Positions 4,995 through 12,903 are shown, counted from the stretch's first letter. The stretch: 12,903 nucleotides of DNA from Flavobacteriaceae bacterium (GCA_949507465.1 CATEMS010000129.1:1-12903), one strand, 5' to 3'. Translations and numbers: made by a program. The notes: generated from the sequence alone by a model not told the origin.

Positions 4995-6251
4995 TCACAT
5001 CCCTGTCCTGATGGCCTCTACAGGGTCTAATTTTGAGGCAGAAACTGCCGGTAGTATTCCGGAGATTAGACCAATAACTGCTGAAACTCCCGTTCCAATA
5101 ATCATATTTTTCACAGAAAGTATAAACTCAAAATCTCCAGCCATTGAAGTAGCAATAATGGAAACAAAATAGACCAAAACAAGCCCAATAAGCCCTCCAA
5201 TTAGAGCGAGAATTACAGCCTCAAATAAAAATTGAAATAAAATAAATTTATTTTTTGCACCCAGAGATTTTTGAATTCCAATAAGATTGGTTCGCTCCTT
5301 TACACTCACAAACATAATGTTGGCAATACCAAAGCCCCCAACTAGTAATGAAAAGAAACTAATAAAAAACCCAACCAAATTTAAGGTACCTATGATATCA
5401 TCAATAACATCTGCAAATCCCTGTAATTGATTGACAAAAAAATTGTCTCCTTCATCGGCTTTTATGCCTCTTTTAATTCTAAGACGTTGTTTTAATAGTG
5501 CAATAAACTCGTCATTATCAATACCCTTTTCTGGTTTTATGACAATAAAAGGCAGTACCCTTCTATTGTTCTGACCATAAATTCTTCTAATCACATTGGA
5601 GGGGATGAATATGGAGGTATCCTTAGAGTTACCAAAAAGAGGGCTTCCTTGCTTTTCCAACACACCTATAACGATAAATTTCATCCCGTATAAACGTATT
5701 TTTTTTCCTGTAGCATAGGCGCTATTATCGAATAATGATGCCGCAATTTCATCCCCTAAAACAATTACTGGAGTACCACTGTTGGATTCTGCCTCATTAA
5801 AAAACCTTCCGTGCGCCAATTGAAGAGATTCAATATCATAATACCCATCTGTCACTGCTCCAACCTCAACATTACTGACGGTTTTATCTTCATACCTTAC
5901 TGTTGTTGGGGCTACATTTAGGGTAAATGAAGCTGCCTTTACGTTCGGAACGGCGTCCTTTAAAAATTTGTATTCTTCAAAACTCACATCCGGAAACTGT
6001 TCTCTTTTCCATCTAGGAATCTCTGAGGGTCCAAAAGAAAATCTTGCTAGGAAAATAGTAGAATTGTCTAAAGAACTAATACTCCCCTCAATCTCACTTT
6101 TTAATGAATCAACAGCAGCTAGCACTGCAATAATTGAAAAGATTCCTATGGTAACCCCAAGCAAGGATAAAAAAGTTCTCAGTTTATTGTTCACCAGGGC
6201 ACTTACAGCAAAAAATAAACTTTCTTTTAAGACCCTAAGATAAATTAACAT
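4995..6251 (-). CDS. MacB/FtsX-family ABC transporter permease
   Basis: The protein has 418 residues. It has the MacB topology: a first membrane helix at about 28-48 (TFLSLLGVTIGIFSIIAVLA), then a large periplasmic MacB_PCD domain at about 50-285. Three C-terminal helices follow at about 291-313, 341-365 and 382-402, forming the FtsX domain. The cytoplasmic coupling motif is VKERTNLIGIQKSLGAK (residues 317-333), close to the usual KEIGIRKALGA. The end, SKLDPVEAIRTGM, is also typical. MacB-type transporters act by mechanotransmission, moving lipoproteins, peptides or drugs, and do not pass substrate through the membrane domain. No ATPase or MacA-like adaptor gene adjoins it, so its partners must lie elsewhere. 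The substrate cannot be inferred. Confidence 0.9.
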   Translation of the reverse strand: MLIYLRVLKESLFFAVSALVNNKLRTFLSLLGVTIGIFSIIAVLAAVDSLKSEIEGSISSLDNSTIFLARFSFGPSEIPRWKREQFPDVSFEEYKFLKDAVPNVKAASFTLNVAPTTVRYEDKTVSNVEVGAVTDGYYDIESLQLAHGRFFNEAESNSGTPVIVLGDEIAASLFDNSAYATGKKIRLYGMKFIVIGVLEKQGSPLFGNSKDTSIFIPSNVIRRIYGQNNRRVLPFIVIKPEKGIDNDEFIALLKQRLRIKRGIKADEGDNFFVNQLQGFADVIDDIIGTLNLVGFFISFFSLLVGGFGIANIMFVSVKERTNLIGIQKSLGAKNKFILFQFLFEAVILALIGGLIGLVLVYFVSIIATSMAGDFEFILSVKNMIIGTGVSAVIGLISGILPAVSASKLDPVEAIRTGM

Positions 6252-6381
6252 AGTAGTTTTTTGAGTTGGGTATAAACCAGGTAAACGATTTGTAGGTTTG
6301 TGCTGTTTTTATGAAAACATTTTTCTAAAAAACAAACTGAATTTTTAATTTTATAAAGTTATGAAATGCCTATTAACAAAT

Positions 6382-6408
6382 CAAAAATACCCCGAACATA
6401 CTAAACAA
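6382..6408 (-). promoter_or_regulatory. Candidate promoter of the MacB-family permease gene
   Basis: The minus strand reads TATTTTTG (6382-6389), matching TAnnTTTG, with TTG at 6406-6408 and a 16-bp spacer, one less than the usual range. It lies about 130 bp before the start codon, which implies a long leader. This makes it less certain than the other promoters here. Confidence 0.35.
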
Positions 6409-6512
6409 AGGCATAAGAGGTTCTTTTCTATCTGTAATAGTTAAATACGAACAAAAAGTAAGTCGCAAAGTAATTAATTTTGTTACAAACAATAGGTCTT
6501 ATTATGTATTTT

Positions 6513-6520
6513 TACCTTTG
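6513..6520 (+). promoter_or_regulatory. -7 promoter element (TACCTTTG) of purH
   Basis: An exact TAnnTTTG match ends 40 bp before the purH ATG at 6561, giving a leader of about 35 nt. No TTG sits at the normal 17-23 bp distance. The nearest (6480-6482) is 30 bp away, so the -33 element is poor or absent. Confidence 0.5.
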
Positions 6521-6560
6521 TAAAATAGGTTAAAACACACCACATAAAATCACATACAAA

Positions 6561-8093
6561 ATGAGTGACCTCAAAAAAATATCCTCGGCATTGATATCGG
6601 TATTCCACAAAGACGGATTAGCGCCTATTGTACACAAATTAAATGATCTTGGGGTTACACTGTACTCTACCGGAGGCACTCAAAAATTTATAAATGACTT
6701 AGGCATTGACGTGGTTGCCGTGGAGAGCGTTACAGACTACCCATCTATATTGGGTGGACGTGTCAAAACATTACACCCCAAAGTATTTGGGGGTATTTTA
6801 AACCGACAAGACAACTCCTCAGATAAAGCGCAAATGCAGCAATACAACATCCCGCAGTTGGATGTTGTTATTGTTGATTTATACCCTTTTGAAAAAACAG
6901 TCTCTAGCGGAGCTTCACAAGAAGACATCATAGAAAAAATTGACATTGGTGGCATCTCACTAATTCGTGCAGCTGCAAAAAATTTCAAAGACACCATTTG
7001 CGTTTCATCCATGGAAGATTATACTGAATTTTTAGACCTTATTTCTCAAGACCATGGTACTATTTCCATGGCTGCAAGAAAACTTTTTGCGGCAAAGGCT
7101 TTTAATGTATCCTCCAACTATGACACTGCAATTTTTAATTATTTCAATTCAGATCAAAAAATTTCGGTACTTAAAATTTCACAGACCAAAGGCAATGAGT
7201 TGCGTTATGGAGAAAACCCGCACCAAAAAGGGTACTTCTTTGGAGATTTTGAACAAATGTTTGAAAAACTCCACGGAAAAGAGCTAAGTTATAACAACCT
7301 TTTGGATGTAGATGCTGCTGTAAATTTAATGAATGAATTTAGGGGTGAGCTACCCACTTTTGCTATCTTAAAACACAATAATGCTTGTGGATTTGCACAA
7401 AGAGATACCCTGCACAAGGCTTATGTTGATGCATTGGCAGCAGATCCGGTTTCTGCCTTTGGTGGTGTTTTAATAGCCAACTCACAGATTGATAAAGCCA
7501 CTGCAAATGAAATTCATACCCTGTTTTGTGAGGTTGTCATTGCTCCTTCCTTTTCTAGTGAGGCCATTGAAATTTTAAAGGGAAAGAAAAATAGAATCTT
7601 GTTGATACAAAAACAAGTGACACTTTCAAAAACAACAGTTAGAACTTGTCTTAATGGAATCCTAGTCCAAGACAGAAATACCATAACAGATTCCCAAGAA
7701 GGGTTGACTCACCCCACCAATAAAAAACCAACCCCTCAAGAGATTAAAGATTTGCTCTTTGCATCCAAAATTTGCAAGCATACCAAATCAAACACAATTG
7801 TACTGGCAAAAAATGGCCAGCTATGCGCTAGCGGAACAGGACAGACTTCTCGCGTTGATGCCCTAAATCAAGCAATAGAAAAAGCAAAAAACTTTAATTT
7901 CGATCTTCGAGGAGCGGTAATGGCTAGTGATGCCTTTTTCCCATTTCCTGATTGTGTAGAAATTGCCCATACCGCAGGAATAACTGCCGTAATTCAACCA
8001 GGAGGTTCTATAAAAGATCAATTAAGCATTGATTATTGTGATAGAAATAACCTTTCAATGGTATTTACAGCAACACGACATTTTAAGCATTAA
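6561..8093 (+). CDS. purH: Bifunctional AICAR transformylase / IMP cyclohydrolase
   Basis: PurH catalyses the last two steps of de novo purine synthesis: formylation of AICAR with 10-formyl-THF, then ring closure to IMP, in the cytosol. The 510 residues cover both domains. The N-terminal MGS-like cyclohydrolase (about 1-200) includes STGGTQKFI (36-44), SVTDYPSILGGRVKTLHPK (56-74) and IDIGGISLIRAAAKN. The transformylase (about 205-510) includes ELRYGENPHQKGYFFG (213-228), the catalytic K271-H272 in LKHNNACG, DPVSAFGGVL (295-304), KHTKSNTIVLA (406-416) and ASDAFFPFPD (455-464). It ends in QPGGSIKDQLSIDYCD and FTATRHFKH. It is slightly shorter than the roughly 530-residue enterobacterial enzyme, with no domain missing. 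It lies 64 bp upstream of mreB on the same strand. That linkage is, as far as I recall, common in Flavobacteriia, with no known functional reason. Confidence 0.98.
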   Translation: MSDLKKISSALISVFHKDGLAPIVHKLNDLGVTLYSTGGTQKFINDLGIDVVAVESVTDYPSILGGRVKTLHPKVFGGILNRQDNSSDKAQMQQYNIPQLDVVIVDLYPFEKTVSSGASQEDIIEKIDIGGISLIRAAAKNFKDTICVSSMEDYTEFLDLISQDHGTISMAARKLFAAKAFNVSSNYDTAIFNYFNSDQKISVLKISQTKGNELRYGENPHQKGYFFGDFEQMFEKLHGKELSYNNLLDVDAAVNLMNEFRGELPTFAILKHNNACGFAQRDTLHKAYVDALAADPVSAFGGVLIANSQIDKATANEIHTLFCEVVIAPSFSSEAIEILKGKKNRILLIQKQVTLSKTTVRTCLNGILVQDRNTITDSQEGLTHPTNKKPTPQEIKDLLFASKICKHTKSNTIVLAKNGQLCASGTGQTSRVDALNQAIEKAKNFNFDLRGAVMASDAFFPFPDCVEIAHTAGITAVIQPGGSIKDQLSIDYCDRNNLSMVFTATRHFKH

Positions 8094-8100
8094 ATTTTAG

Positions 8101-8108
8101 TACATTTG
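8101..8108 (+). promoter_or_regulatory. -7 promoter element (TACATTTG) of mreB
   Basis: An exact TAnnTTTG match lies in the 64-bp purH-mreB gap, about 50 bp before the mreB ATG. The spaced upstream region, inside the purH end, offers only TTT (about 8081-8084) as a -33 element. It suggests the mre operon has its own start in addition to read-through from purH. No terminator hairpin was seen between the two genes. Confidence 0.45.
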
Positions 8109-8157
8109 TGTAGAAGGCTCAATAAAAAAGTATAATTATAACACCACAATAATACCC

Positions 8158-9192
8158 ATGGGATTTTTTGATTTCCTTACTGAAGAAATTGCCATAGACC
8201 TAGGCACGGCAAACACACTTATCATCCACAATGATAAAGTGGTGGTAGATGCGCCCTCTATTGTTGCCCGAGATCGTGAAACTGGCAAAATAATAGCCGT
8301 TGGTAGAGAAGCAGCTTTAATGCAAGGGAAAACCCATGAAAACATCAAGACAACTAGGCCATTGAAAGATGGAGTAATTGCAGATTTTGATGCCAGTGAA
8401 CAGATGATCAATGTCTTTATCAAAGACATCCCTGCTTTAAAGAAAAAATGGGTTACTCCCTCCCTTAGAATGGTAATTTGTATCCCAAGTGGCATTACCG
8501 AGGTAGAGATGCGTGCTGTAAAAGAAAGTGCAGAACGAGTAAATGGTAAAGAGGTATACCTCATACATGAGCCAATGGCAGCAGCCATAGGTATTGGCGT
8601 AGATATCATGCAGCCAAAAGGGAACATGGTAGTGGATATTGGAGGTGGTACCACAGAAATTGCAGTGATAGCACTTGGTGGTATTGTTTGTGATAAATCT
8701 GTGAAGGTTGCCGGAGATGTATTTACCAATGACATCGTTTATTACATGCGAACTCAGCACAATTTATATGTTGGTGATCGAACCGCAGAGAAAATTAAAA
8801 TACAAATCGGAGCAGCTACAGAGGATCTAGAACTTCCTCCAGAGGAGATGGCTGTCCAGGGTCGTGATTTGTTGACAGGAAAACCCAAACAAGTAATGAC
8901 CGGATATCGTGAAATTGCAAAAGCGCTAGATAAATCTATTTTGCGAATTGAGGATGCTGTCATGGAAACCCTATCCCAAACCCCTCCAGAATTAGCCGCA
9001 GATATATACAACACAGGTATTTATCTTGCCGGTGGAGGATCTATGCTTAGAGGGCTTGACAAACGCTTATCCCAAAAAACAGATTTACCAGTATACATTG
9101 CAGAAGACCCTTTAAGGGCTGTTGTTCGTGGGACGGGTATTACTCTAAAAAACCTTCCCAAATACAAGAGTGTTTTAATAGGTAAAGGGTAA
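8158..9192 (+). CDS. mreB: Rod-shape-determining actin homologue MreB
   Basis: MreB polymerises on the inner face of the cytoplasmic membrane and directs the lateral wall synthesis complex. The 344 residues have the full actin-fold signature. Phosphate-1 is AIDLGTANTLI (12-22, D14), and the catalytic-region glutamate is E138 in HEPMAAAIG. Phosphate-2 is VVDIGGGTTEIAV (158-170, D160), and the adenosine motif is YLAGGGSMLRGLDKRL (289-304). The N-terminus MGFFDFLTEE is short and amphipathic, consistent with membrane attachment. Length matches the family (about 340-350). It is the first of five same-strand shape genes and has its own -7 element upstream. Confidence 0.98.
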   Translation: MGFFDFLTEEIAIDLGTANTLIIHNDKVVVDAPSIVARDRETGKIIAVGREAALMQGKTHENIKTTRPLKDGVIADFDASEQMINVFIKDIPALKKKWVTPSLRMVICIPSGITEVEMRAVKESAERVNGKEVYLIHEPMAAAIGIGVDIMQPKGNMVVDIGGGTTEIAVIALGGIVCDKSVKVAGDVFTNDIVYYMRTQHNLYVGDRTAEKIKIQIGAATEDLELPPEEMAVQGRDLLTGKPKQVMTGYREIAKALDKSILRIEDAVMETLSQTPPELAADIYNTGIYLAGGGSMLRGLDKRLSQKTDLPVYIAEDPLRAVVRGTGITLKNLPKYKSVLIGKG

Positions 9193-9282
9193 GAAGTTAA
9201 ACGGAGCTTTTTGTTTTTTTTATACAACGCTTATATGCAACAAACAGGTACCAAACAAAGTATTTTTTGACACAGTAAATTC

Positions 9283-10101
9283 ATGCAGCAAATTATTTAT
9301 TTCTTTATCAAGAACAAAAATTTTCTGTTGTTTGCCCTCTTGTTTTTAATCTCCTTTGTTTTAACTCTTGAGTCACATTCTTACCACAATAGCAAGCTTA
9401 TAAGCTCCACAAATTTTCTTAGTGGAAAAATCTACACAATAACATCTAGTATTACAGAATATTTTGACCTTAAACAGCAAAACCGGATTCTGTTGGAGCA
9501 AAATAGCATGCTTTTAAAATACCAGTCAAATACCAACAAGTCCATACCACAAAAAGAACTGAACAATGCGCTGTCAAGAAATTTTGAATTTACAAGTGCT
9601 ATGGTCATCAACAATGTTTATGGCAAGACAAATAACCACATCACCATAGACAAAGGTCACAATGACTCCTTAGAGGTAGACATGGGCGTAATTTCCTCCA
9701 AAGGATTGGTAGGTATTATAAACAAAACCAGTAGCAAATACGCAAGAATTCAATCTGTATTAAACACAAAAAGTCAAATAAATGCTCAGCTTAAAAAATC
9801 AAAACATTTTGGATTTTTAACCTGGAACACACAAAACCCACATGTTGTTCAACTCACAGAGATTCCTAAGCTCGCTCCTATTGCAATTGGAGACACTATT
9901 ATAACTGGAGGAAATTCTTCTATATTCCCTAAAGGTATTTTAGTAGGTAGTATCGCAAACTACACCCTAGAGAATAACGATAGTTATACAGTAGATGTAA
10001 CATTATTCAATGACATGACTAACCTAAGCCATGTGTATGTGATAAAAAACAAAAACAAAAAAGAGATCATTGAACTTCAATCTAGTGGCGATGCAGAATA
10101 A
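9283..10101 (+). CDS. mreC: Rod-shape-determining protein MreC
   Basis: MreC is an inner-membrane-anchored periplasmic protein that links MreB and MreD to PBP2 and activates PBP2-RodA. The 272 residues show one N-terminal membrane helix (about 12-29), a short coiled coil (about 60-82) and the two-lobed beta domain (about 100-255). Motifs include NHITIDKGHNDSLEVDMGV (118-136), KGLVGIIN (140-147) and the conserved ITGGNSSIFPKGILVG (207-222). The tail is Lys-rich. The 90-bp gap after mreB holds a long T run but no clear hairpin and no exact TAnnTTTG element, so it is probably co-transcribed with mreB. An in-frame upstream ATG at 9235 meets a stop, so 9283 is the start. Confidence 0.95.
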   Translation: MQQIIYFFIKNKNFLLFALLFLISFVLTLESHSYHNSKLISSTNFLSGKIYTITSSITEYFDLKQQNRILLEQNSMLLKYQSNTNKSIPQKELNNALSRNFEFTSAMVINNVYGKTNNHITIDKGHNDSLEVDMGVISSKGLVGIINKTSSKYARIQSVLNTKSQINAQLKKSKHFGFLTWNTQNPHVVQLTEIPKLAPIAIGDTIITGGNSSIFPKGILVGSIANYTLENNDSYTVDVTLFNDMTNLSHVYVIKNKNKKEIIELQSSGDAE

Positions 10102-10600
10102 TCAGATTGTTTTAAATATAATTCGTTTTTGTACCTTCCTATTATTGCAAGTCATTGTATTAAACCACATTAATTTTTTTGGGTATGTAAATCCATATGC
10201 GTACATCATTTTCATACTACTGTTCCCCTTTGATGGAAATAAAACACTACTGATATTCTTAAGTTTCTTGTTGGGTTTGAGTATCGATTTATTTTCAGAT
10301 TCTGGAGGTGTTCATGCAGCTGCCTGTGTTCTTGTTGGATTTTTGCGCCCCATTTTGCTGAAATTTTCTTTTGGGGTAAGTTACCAATACAATGTGGCTA
10401 AAATAAATAAAGTTACTTTTAAAGAACGATTATTATACATCACCTCTATGGTGTTTATACATCACTTTATGTTGTTTAGCCTTGAGATTTTTAGTCTTCA
10501 TCATATTGCTTTAATACTTAAATCAACCTTATTTTCAGGAATATTTAGTGTGCTGCTAATTGTATGCATACTACTTTTGTTTAAAAGAGAAGAAAACTAG
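10091..10600 (+). CDS. mreD: Rod-shape-determining membrane protein MreD
   Basis: From the ATG at 10091 the product has 169 residues and overlaps the mreC end by 11 bp, which suggests translational coupling. A TTG start at 10070 would add seven residues inside mreC and is less likely. The protein is very hydrophobic, with about six membrane segments: 8-26, 33-47, 52-66, 74-91, 113-133 and 138-165. The family-like stretch GLSIDLFSDSGGVHAAA (62-78) gives the conserved Asp-Ser-Gly pattern between helices 3 and 4. MreD is a core membrane component of the elongasome that works with MreC. Sequence conservation in this family is low, so the call leans on position, size and topology. Confidence 0.93.
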   Translation: MQNNQIVLNIIRFCTFLLLQVIVLNHINFFGYVNPYAYIIFILLFPFDGNKTLLIFLSFLLGLSIDLFSDSGGVHAAACVLVGFLRPILLKFSFGVSYQYNVAKINKVTFKERLLYITSMVFIHHFMLFSLEIFSLHHIALILKSTLFSGIFSVLLIVCILLLFKREEN

Positions 10601-10635
10601 GAAGATTTAATTTAACAGTGCCTTTGGTCTATAGA

Positions 10636-12501
10636 ATGAGAAAGTTTTTGTTGCTTTTTATTGTACTTGTTACTGCCCTTGTCTTTACAGGGAGACTGTT
10701 TTATTTGCAAATTTATGATACTTCTTTTGCAAAGCTTTCTGAGAATAACGCCGTAAAAACAGTGTATGATTTTCCGCAAAGAGGGTATATCTTTGATAGA
10801 AACGGGTCTTTATTGGTTCAAAATCAACCATCTTATGATGTAATGGTTATTCCAAGAGAAATAAAAGATCTAGATACGTTGGCCTTTTGTGAACTACTTC
10901 ATATTTCTAAAGAAAATTTACTGAAAAAACTGGCAAAGGCAAAACGGTACTCCCCTCGCTTGGCCTCACCTATTATACCTCAACTCACCAAAGAGGAATA
11001 TGCCTCATTGTCAGAGAAAATTCATAAATATCGTGGGTTTTTTATTCAAAAAAGATCATTAAGAGATTATGAAGTTTCTCATTCAGCAAATGTCCTTGGA
11101 TATATTAGAGAGGTAGATCAAACTATTATTGACAGAAATCCTGCCTATGAATTAGGAGAGATAATTGGGATGACTGGTATTGAAAAACAGTATGAACAAA
11201 TATTACGAGGCACAAAAGGGGTAAAATTTATTCAAAAGGACAGATTCAATAGAGATATAGGCGGCTACAAAGATGGGGTTTTTGACACACTCCCAAAACG
11301 TGGGAAAGATATCACTTTAACTATTGATGCTGCACTTCAGGCCTATGGAGAAAAACTATTTGCTAATAAAAGAGGTGGCATTGTTGCCATAGAGCCTTCT
11401 TCAGGAGAGATTCTATCGCTGGTAACCGCGCCTTATTATGACCCAGGATTGTTGGTGGGTAGAGAACGTTCTGAGAACTTCACCAAACTTTATTACGACA
11501 CCATAGCCATCCCACTATTTGATAGAGGTCTTAAAGCAGAATATCCTCCAGGTTCTCCCTTTAAAACCTTAACGGCTCTTATTGCCATGCAAGAAAACGT
11601 AGTACAACTTAATGAAAAAATTGAATGTAGGGGAGGATATTATTACGGGAAAAGAGGCCGTAAATTAGGATGTCATGAACATAAAAGCCCTATTAATTTA
11701 CAGGGAGGTATTGCCCAATCTTGTAATACCTATTTCTGTAACGTTTACAAACGTGTGATAGAAAAATACAACACCCCACAAAATGGAATTGATAATTGGA
11801 AAAATCATTTAACAAGTTTTGGTCTTGGAAATTATCTTGGATATGATTTGCCCGTTGGCAGTAAAGGTAAAATACCTAATTCAAAAACCTATGATGCTAA
11901 ATATCCAAACAACAACTGGTATGCAACAGCTACCATCTCAAACGCAATAGGCCAAGGAGAGGTGCTATTAACTCCAATACAGATGGCAAATTTCACAGCA
12001 GCTATTGCAAATAGAGGTTGGTGGATACGCCCTCACATGATAAAAAAAATACAAGATTCAGATACCATAGATAAAAAATTTGTCCGCAGAAACAAAACCA
12101 GTATTGATCCCAAACATTTTGACCCTGTTATAGAGGGTATGCATGATGTATATAGAGACGGTACAGCTTCATTTCTACAAATACCAGACATAGAAATTTG
12201 TGGTAAAACAGGAACGGCAGAGAACTTTAAAAAAATTGATGGCCGTGTAAAACAACTTACAGATCACTCCGTTTTTGTTGCCTTTGCTCCCAAAGAAAAT
12301 CCAAAAATTGCGATTGCTGTTTTTGTTGAAAATGGATATTGGGGAGCGCGTTGGGCGGGAAGAATTGCAAGTCTGATGATAGAAAAGCACATTAAAGGTG
12401 AAATTACAAGAACAGACATGGAGAGCTTTGTTTTAAATGGATCTTTGGAGAAGGAGTACCAAAAACCTTACACTGGAAAGCCCTTTAAAATCAATCAATA
12501 A
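10636..12501 (+). CDS. mrdA: Penicillin-binding protein 2, elongasome transpeptidase
   Basis: PBP2 is the class B transpeptidase that cross-links lateral-wall peptidoglycan with RodA. From the ATG at 10636 (MRKFLLLFIVL) the product has 621 residues. A GTG six codons upstream (10618) is possible, but it would put a polar PLVYR before the membrane helix. Segments are: membrane helix about 4-22; N-terminal dimerisation domain about 40-215, with FPQRGYIFDRNG and GMTGIEKQYE; transpeptidase domain about 225-600. Catalytic motifs are all present: S307-P-F-K310, S362-C-N364 and K524-T-G-T527. Four residues near the active site (C331, C346, H349, C363) are placed like the zinc ligands reported for Acinetobacter PBP2. 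The stop overlaps the rodA start (TAATG). Confidence 0.97.
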   Translation: MRKFLLLFIVLVTALVFTGRLFYLQIYDTSFAKLSENNAVKTVYDFPQRGYIFDRNGSLLVQNQPSYDVMVIPREIKDLDTLAFCELLHISKENLLKKLAKAKRYSPRLASPIIPQLTKEEYASLSEKIHKYRGFFIQKRSLRDYEVSHSANVLGYIREVDQTIIDRNPAYELGEIIGMTGIEKQYEQILRGTKGVKFIQKDRFNRDIGGYKDGVFDTLPKRGKDITLTIDAALQAYGEKLFANKRGGIVAIEPSSGEILSLVTAPYYDPGLLVGRERSENFTKLYYDTIAIPLFDRGLKAEYPPGSPFKTLTALIAMQENVVQLNEKIECRGGYYYGKRGRKLGCHEHKSPINLQGGIAQSCNTYFCNVYKRVIEKYNTPQNGIDNWKNHLTSFGLGNYLGYDLPVGSKGKIPNSKTYDAKYPNNNWYATATISNAIGQGEVLLTPIQMANFTAAIANRGWWIRPHMIKKIQDSDTIDKKFVRRNKTSIDPKHFDPVIEGMHDVYRDGTASFLQIPDIEICGKTGTAENFKKIDGRVKQLTDHSVFVAFAPKENPKIAIAVFVENGYWGARWAGRIASLMIEKHIKGEITRTDMESFVLNGSLEKEYQKPYTGKPFKINQ

Positions 12502-12903
12502 TGGCGGGTATAAAAAACACATTAAAATTTGACTGGATTATCATCCTGTTGTTTTTGTCTCTGGTAAGCATTGGTTGGATAAACATCTATTCTGCGTCAT
12601 ACACTGAATCTGCTGGGAGCTTTTTTGACTTTAGCAATATTTATACCAAGCAGCTGCTTTGGATTTGCCTTAGTTTGATACTCATCGTATTTATTTTAGC
12701 ACTTGAGGCGAAGTTCTATGAGCGGTTTTCAAGTATCATTTACCTTGTTTCATTACTCACACTTCTAGGACTATATGGCTTTGGAAACACTATAAATGGT
12801 GCTACATCGTGGTATTTAATTGGCCCAGCCAGTATCCAACCCAGTGAGTTTGCCAAGGCCGCTACTGCCCTTGCACTTGCTAAATATGTGAGTGACATAC
12901 AAA
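12501..12903 (+). CDS. rodA: RodA, SEDS peptidoglycan glycosyltransferase (3' truncated by window edge)
   Basis: The ATG at 12501-12503 shares its A with the mrdA stop. The frame stays open to the window end, giving 134 residues of an expected 370-420. The N-terminus is MAGIKNTLKFDWIIILLFL, followed by the typical first helix ending GWINIYSASY, a second helix (about 51-67) and a third. The SEDS signature follows: GATSWYLIGPASIQPSEFAKAATALALAKY (about 101-130), with the conserved QPSEFAK. RodA polymerises lipid II into glycan strands for side-wall growth, paired with the PBP2 encoded immediately upstream. The later catalytic region lies outside the window. Confidence 0.96.
   Translation, partial: MAGIKNTLKFDWIIILLFLSLVSIGWINIYSASYTESAGSFFDFSNIYTKQLLWICLSLILIVFILALEAKFYERFSSIIYLVSLLTLLGLYGFGNTINGATSWYLIGPASIQPSEFAKAATALALAKYVSDIQ

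Larger units (their letters stand above)
6252..6560. other. 309-bp intergenic region between divergent permease and purH genes
   Basis: I found no convincing open frame, tRNA or structured RNA here. It contains the two candidate -7 elements listed separately, one facing each gene. The rest is AT-rich with short A and T runs. No purine riboswitch or clear PurR-like palindrome was recognised upstream of purH. Confidence 0.6.

Noticed and set aside
5001..5025. Inverted repeat CCCTGT/ACAGGG just downstream of the GAF gene stop, as a terminator
   Set aside because: The arms are only 6 bp with a 13-nt loop, and the following sequence has no good T tract. It encodes the conserved last residues of the permease (AIRTGM), so coding constraint explains it.
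8136..8735. Long minus-strand open frame (199 codons) opposite mreB
   Set aside because: It is a shadow of the strongly conserved mreB coding frame. The translation has no recognisable family and low-complexity Ser/Thr/Ile composition.
9193..9282. T-rich mreB-mreC gap as a terminator or separate promoter
   Set aside because: There is a long T run, but no GC-containing stem pairs in front of it. The closest promoter match (TATTTTTTG) has one T too many for TAnnTTTG.

Overview
The window looks like a chromosomal segment from a marine-type Flavobacteriaceae member (phylum Bacteroidota). The DNA is AT-rich. Genes start without clear Shine-Dalgarno sequences. Several upstream regions carry the Bacteroidota housekeeping -7 element TAnnTTTG. 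The gene content also fits the phylum: a CarboxypepD_reg-like TonB-dependent receptor, a DUF3347 lipoprotein, and an mreBCD-mrdA-rodA cluster next to purH. No mobile element, CRISPR array, rRNA or tRNA is visible.

Left part (1-4422): the C-terminal tail of an unidentified plus-strand gene is followed by a block of minus-strand genes. In transcription order these are a DUF3347 lipoprotein (3880-4422), an HMA-MauE/DoxX membrane fusion (3014-3748), a TonB-dependent receptor (780-3014), a secreted HMA-domain protein (409-768) and a 69-residue two-helix membrane protein (134-343). The CxxC motifs, the CPM/KCG motifs of DUF3347 and a vicinal Cys-Cys pair in the receptor suggest handling of a soft metal, most likely copper, from outer membrane to inner membrane. 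I see no metal regulator and no P-type ATPase. This is the most interesting part of the window, although each family is known separately.

Middle (4423-6560): a divergent promoter region separates the lipoprotein from a free-methionine-(R)-sulfoxide reductase-like GAF protein (4537-4992). That gene converges, with only 2 bp between stop codons, on a stand-alone MacB/FtsX-type permease (4995-6251). A 309-bp intergenic region then separates the divergent permease and purH genes.

Right part (6561-12903): purH, for the last two steps of IMP synthesis, is followed by the rod-shape (elongasome) genes mreB, mreC, mreD, mrdA (PBP2) and rodA, which the window edge truncates. mreC/mreD and mrdA/rodA overlap, and a good -7 element in front of mreB suggests the shape genes can be transcribed apart from purH. 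MreB filaments, MreC/MreD, the transpeptidase PBP2 and the SEDS glycosyltransferase RodA together form the lateral wall synthesis machine. This half is ordinary core genome.
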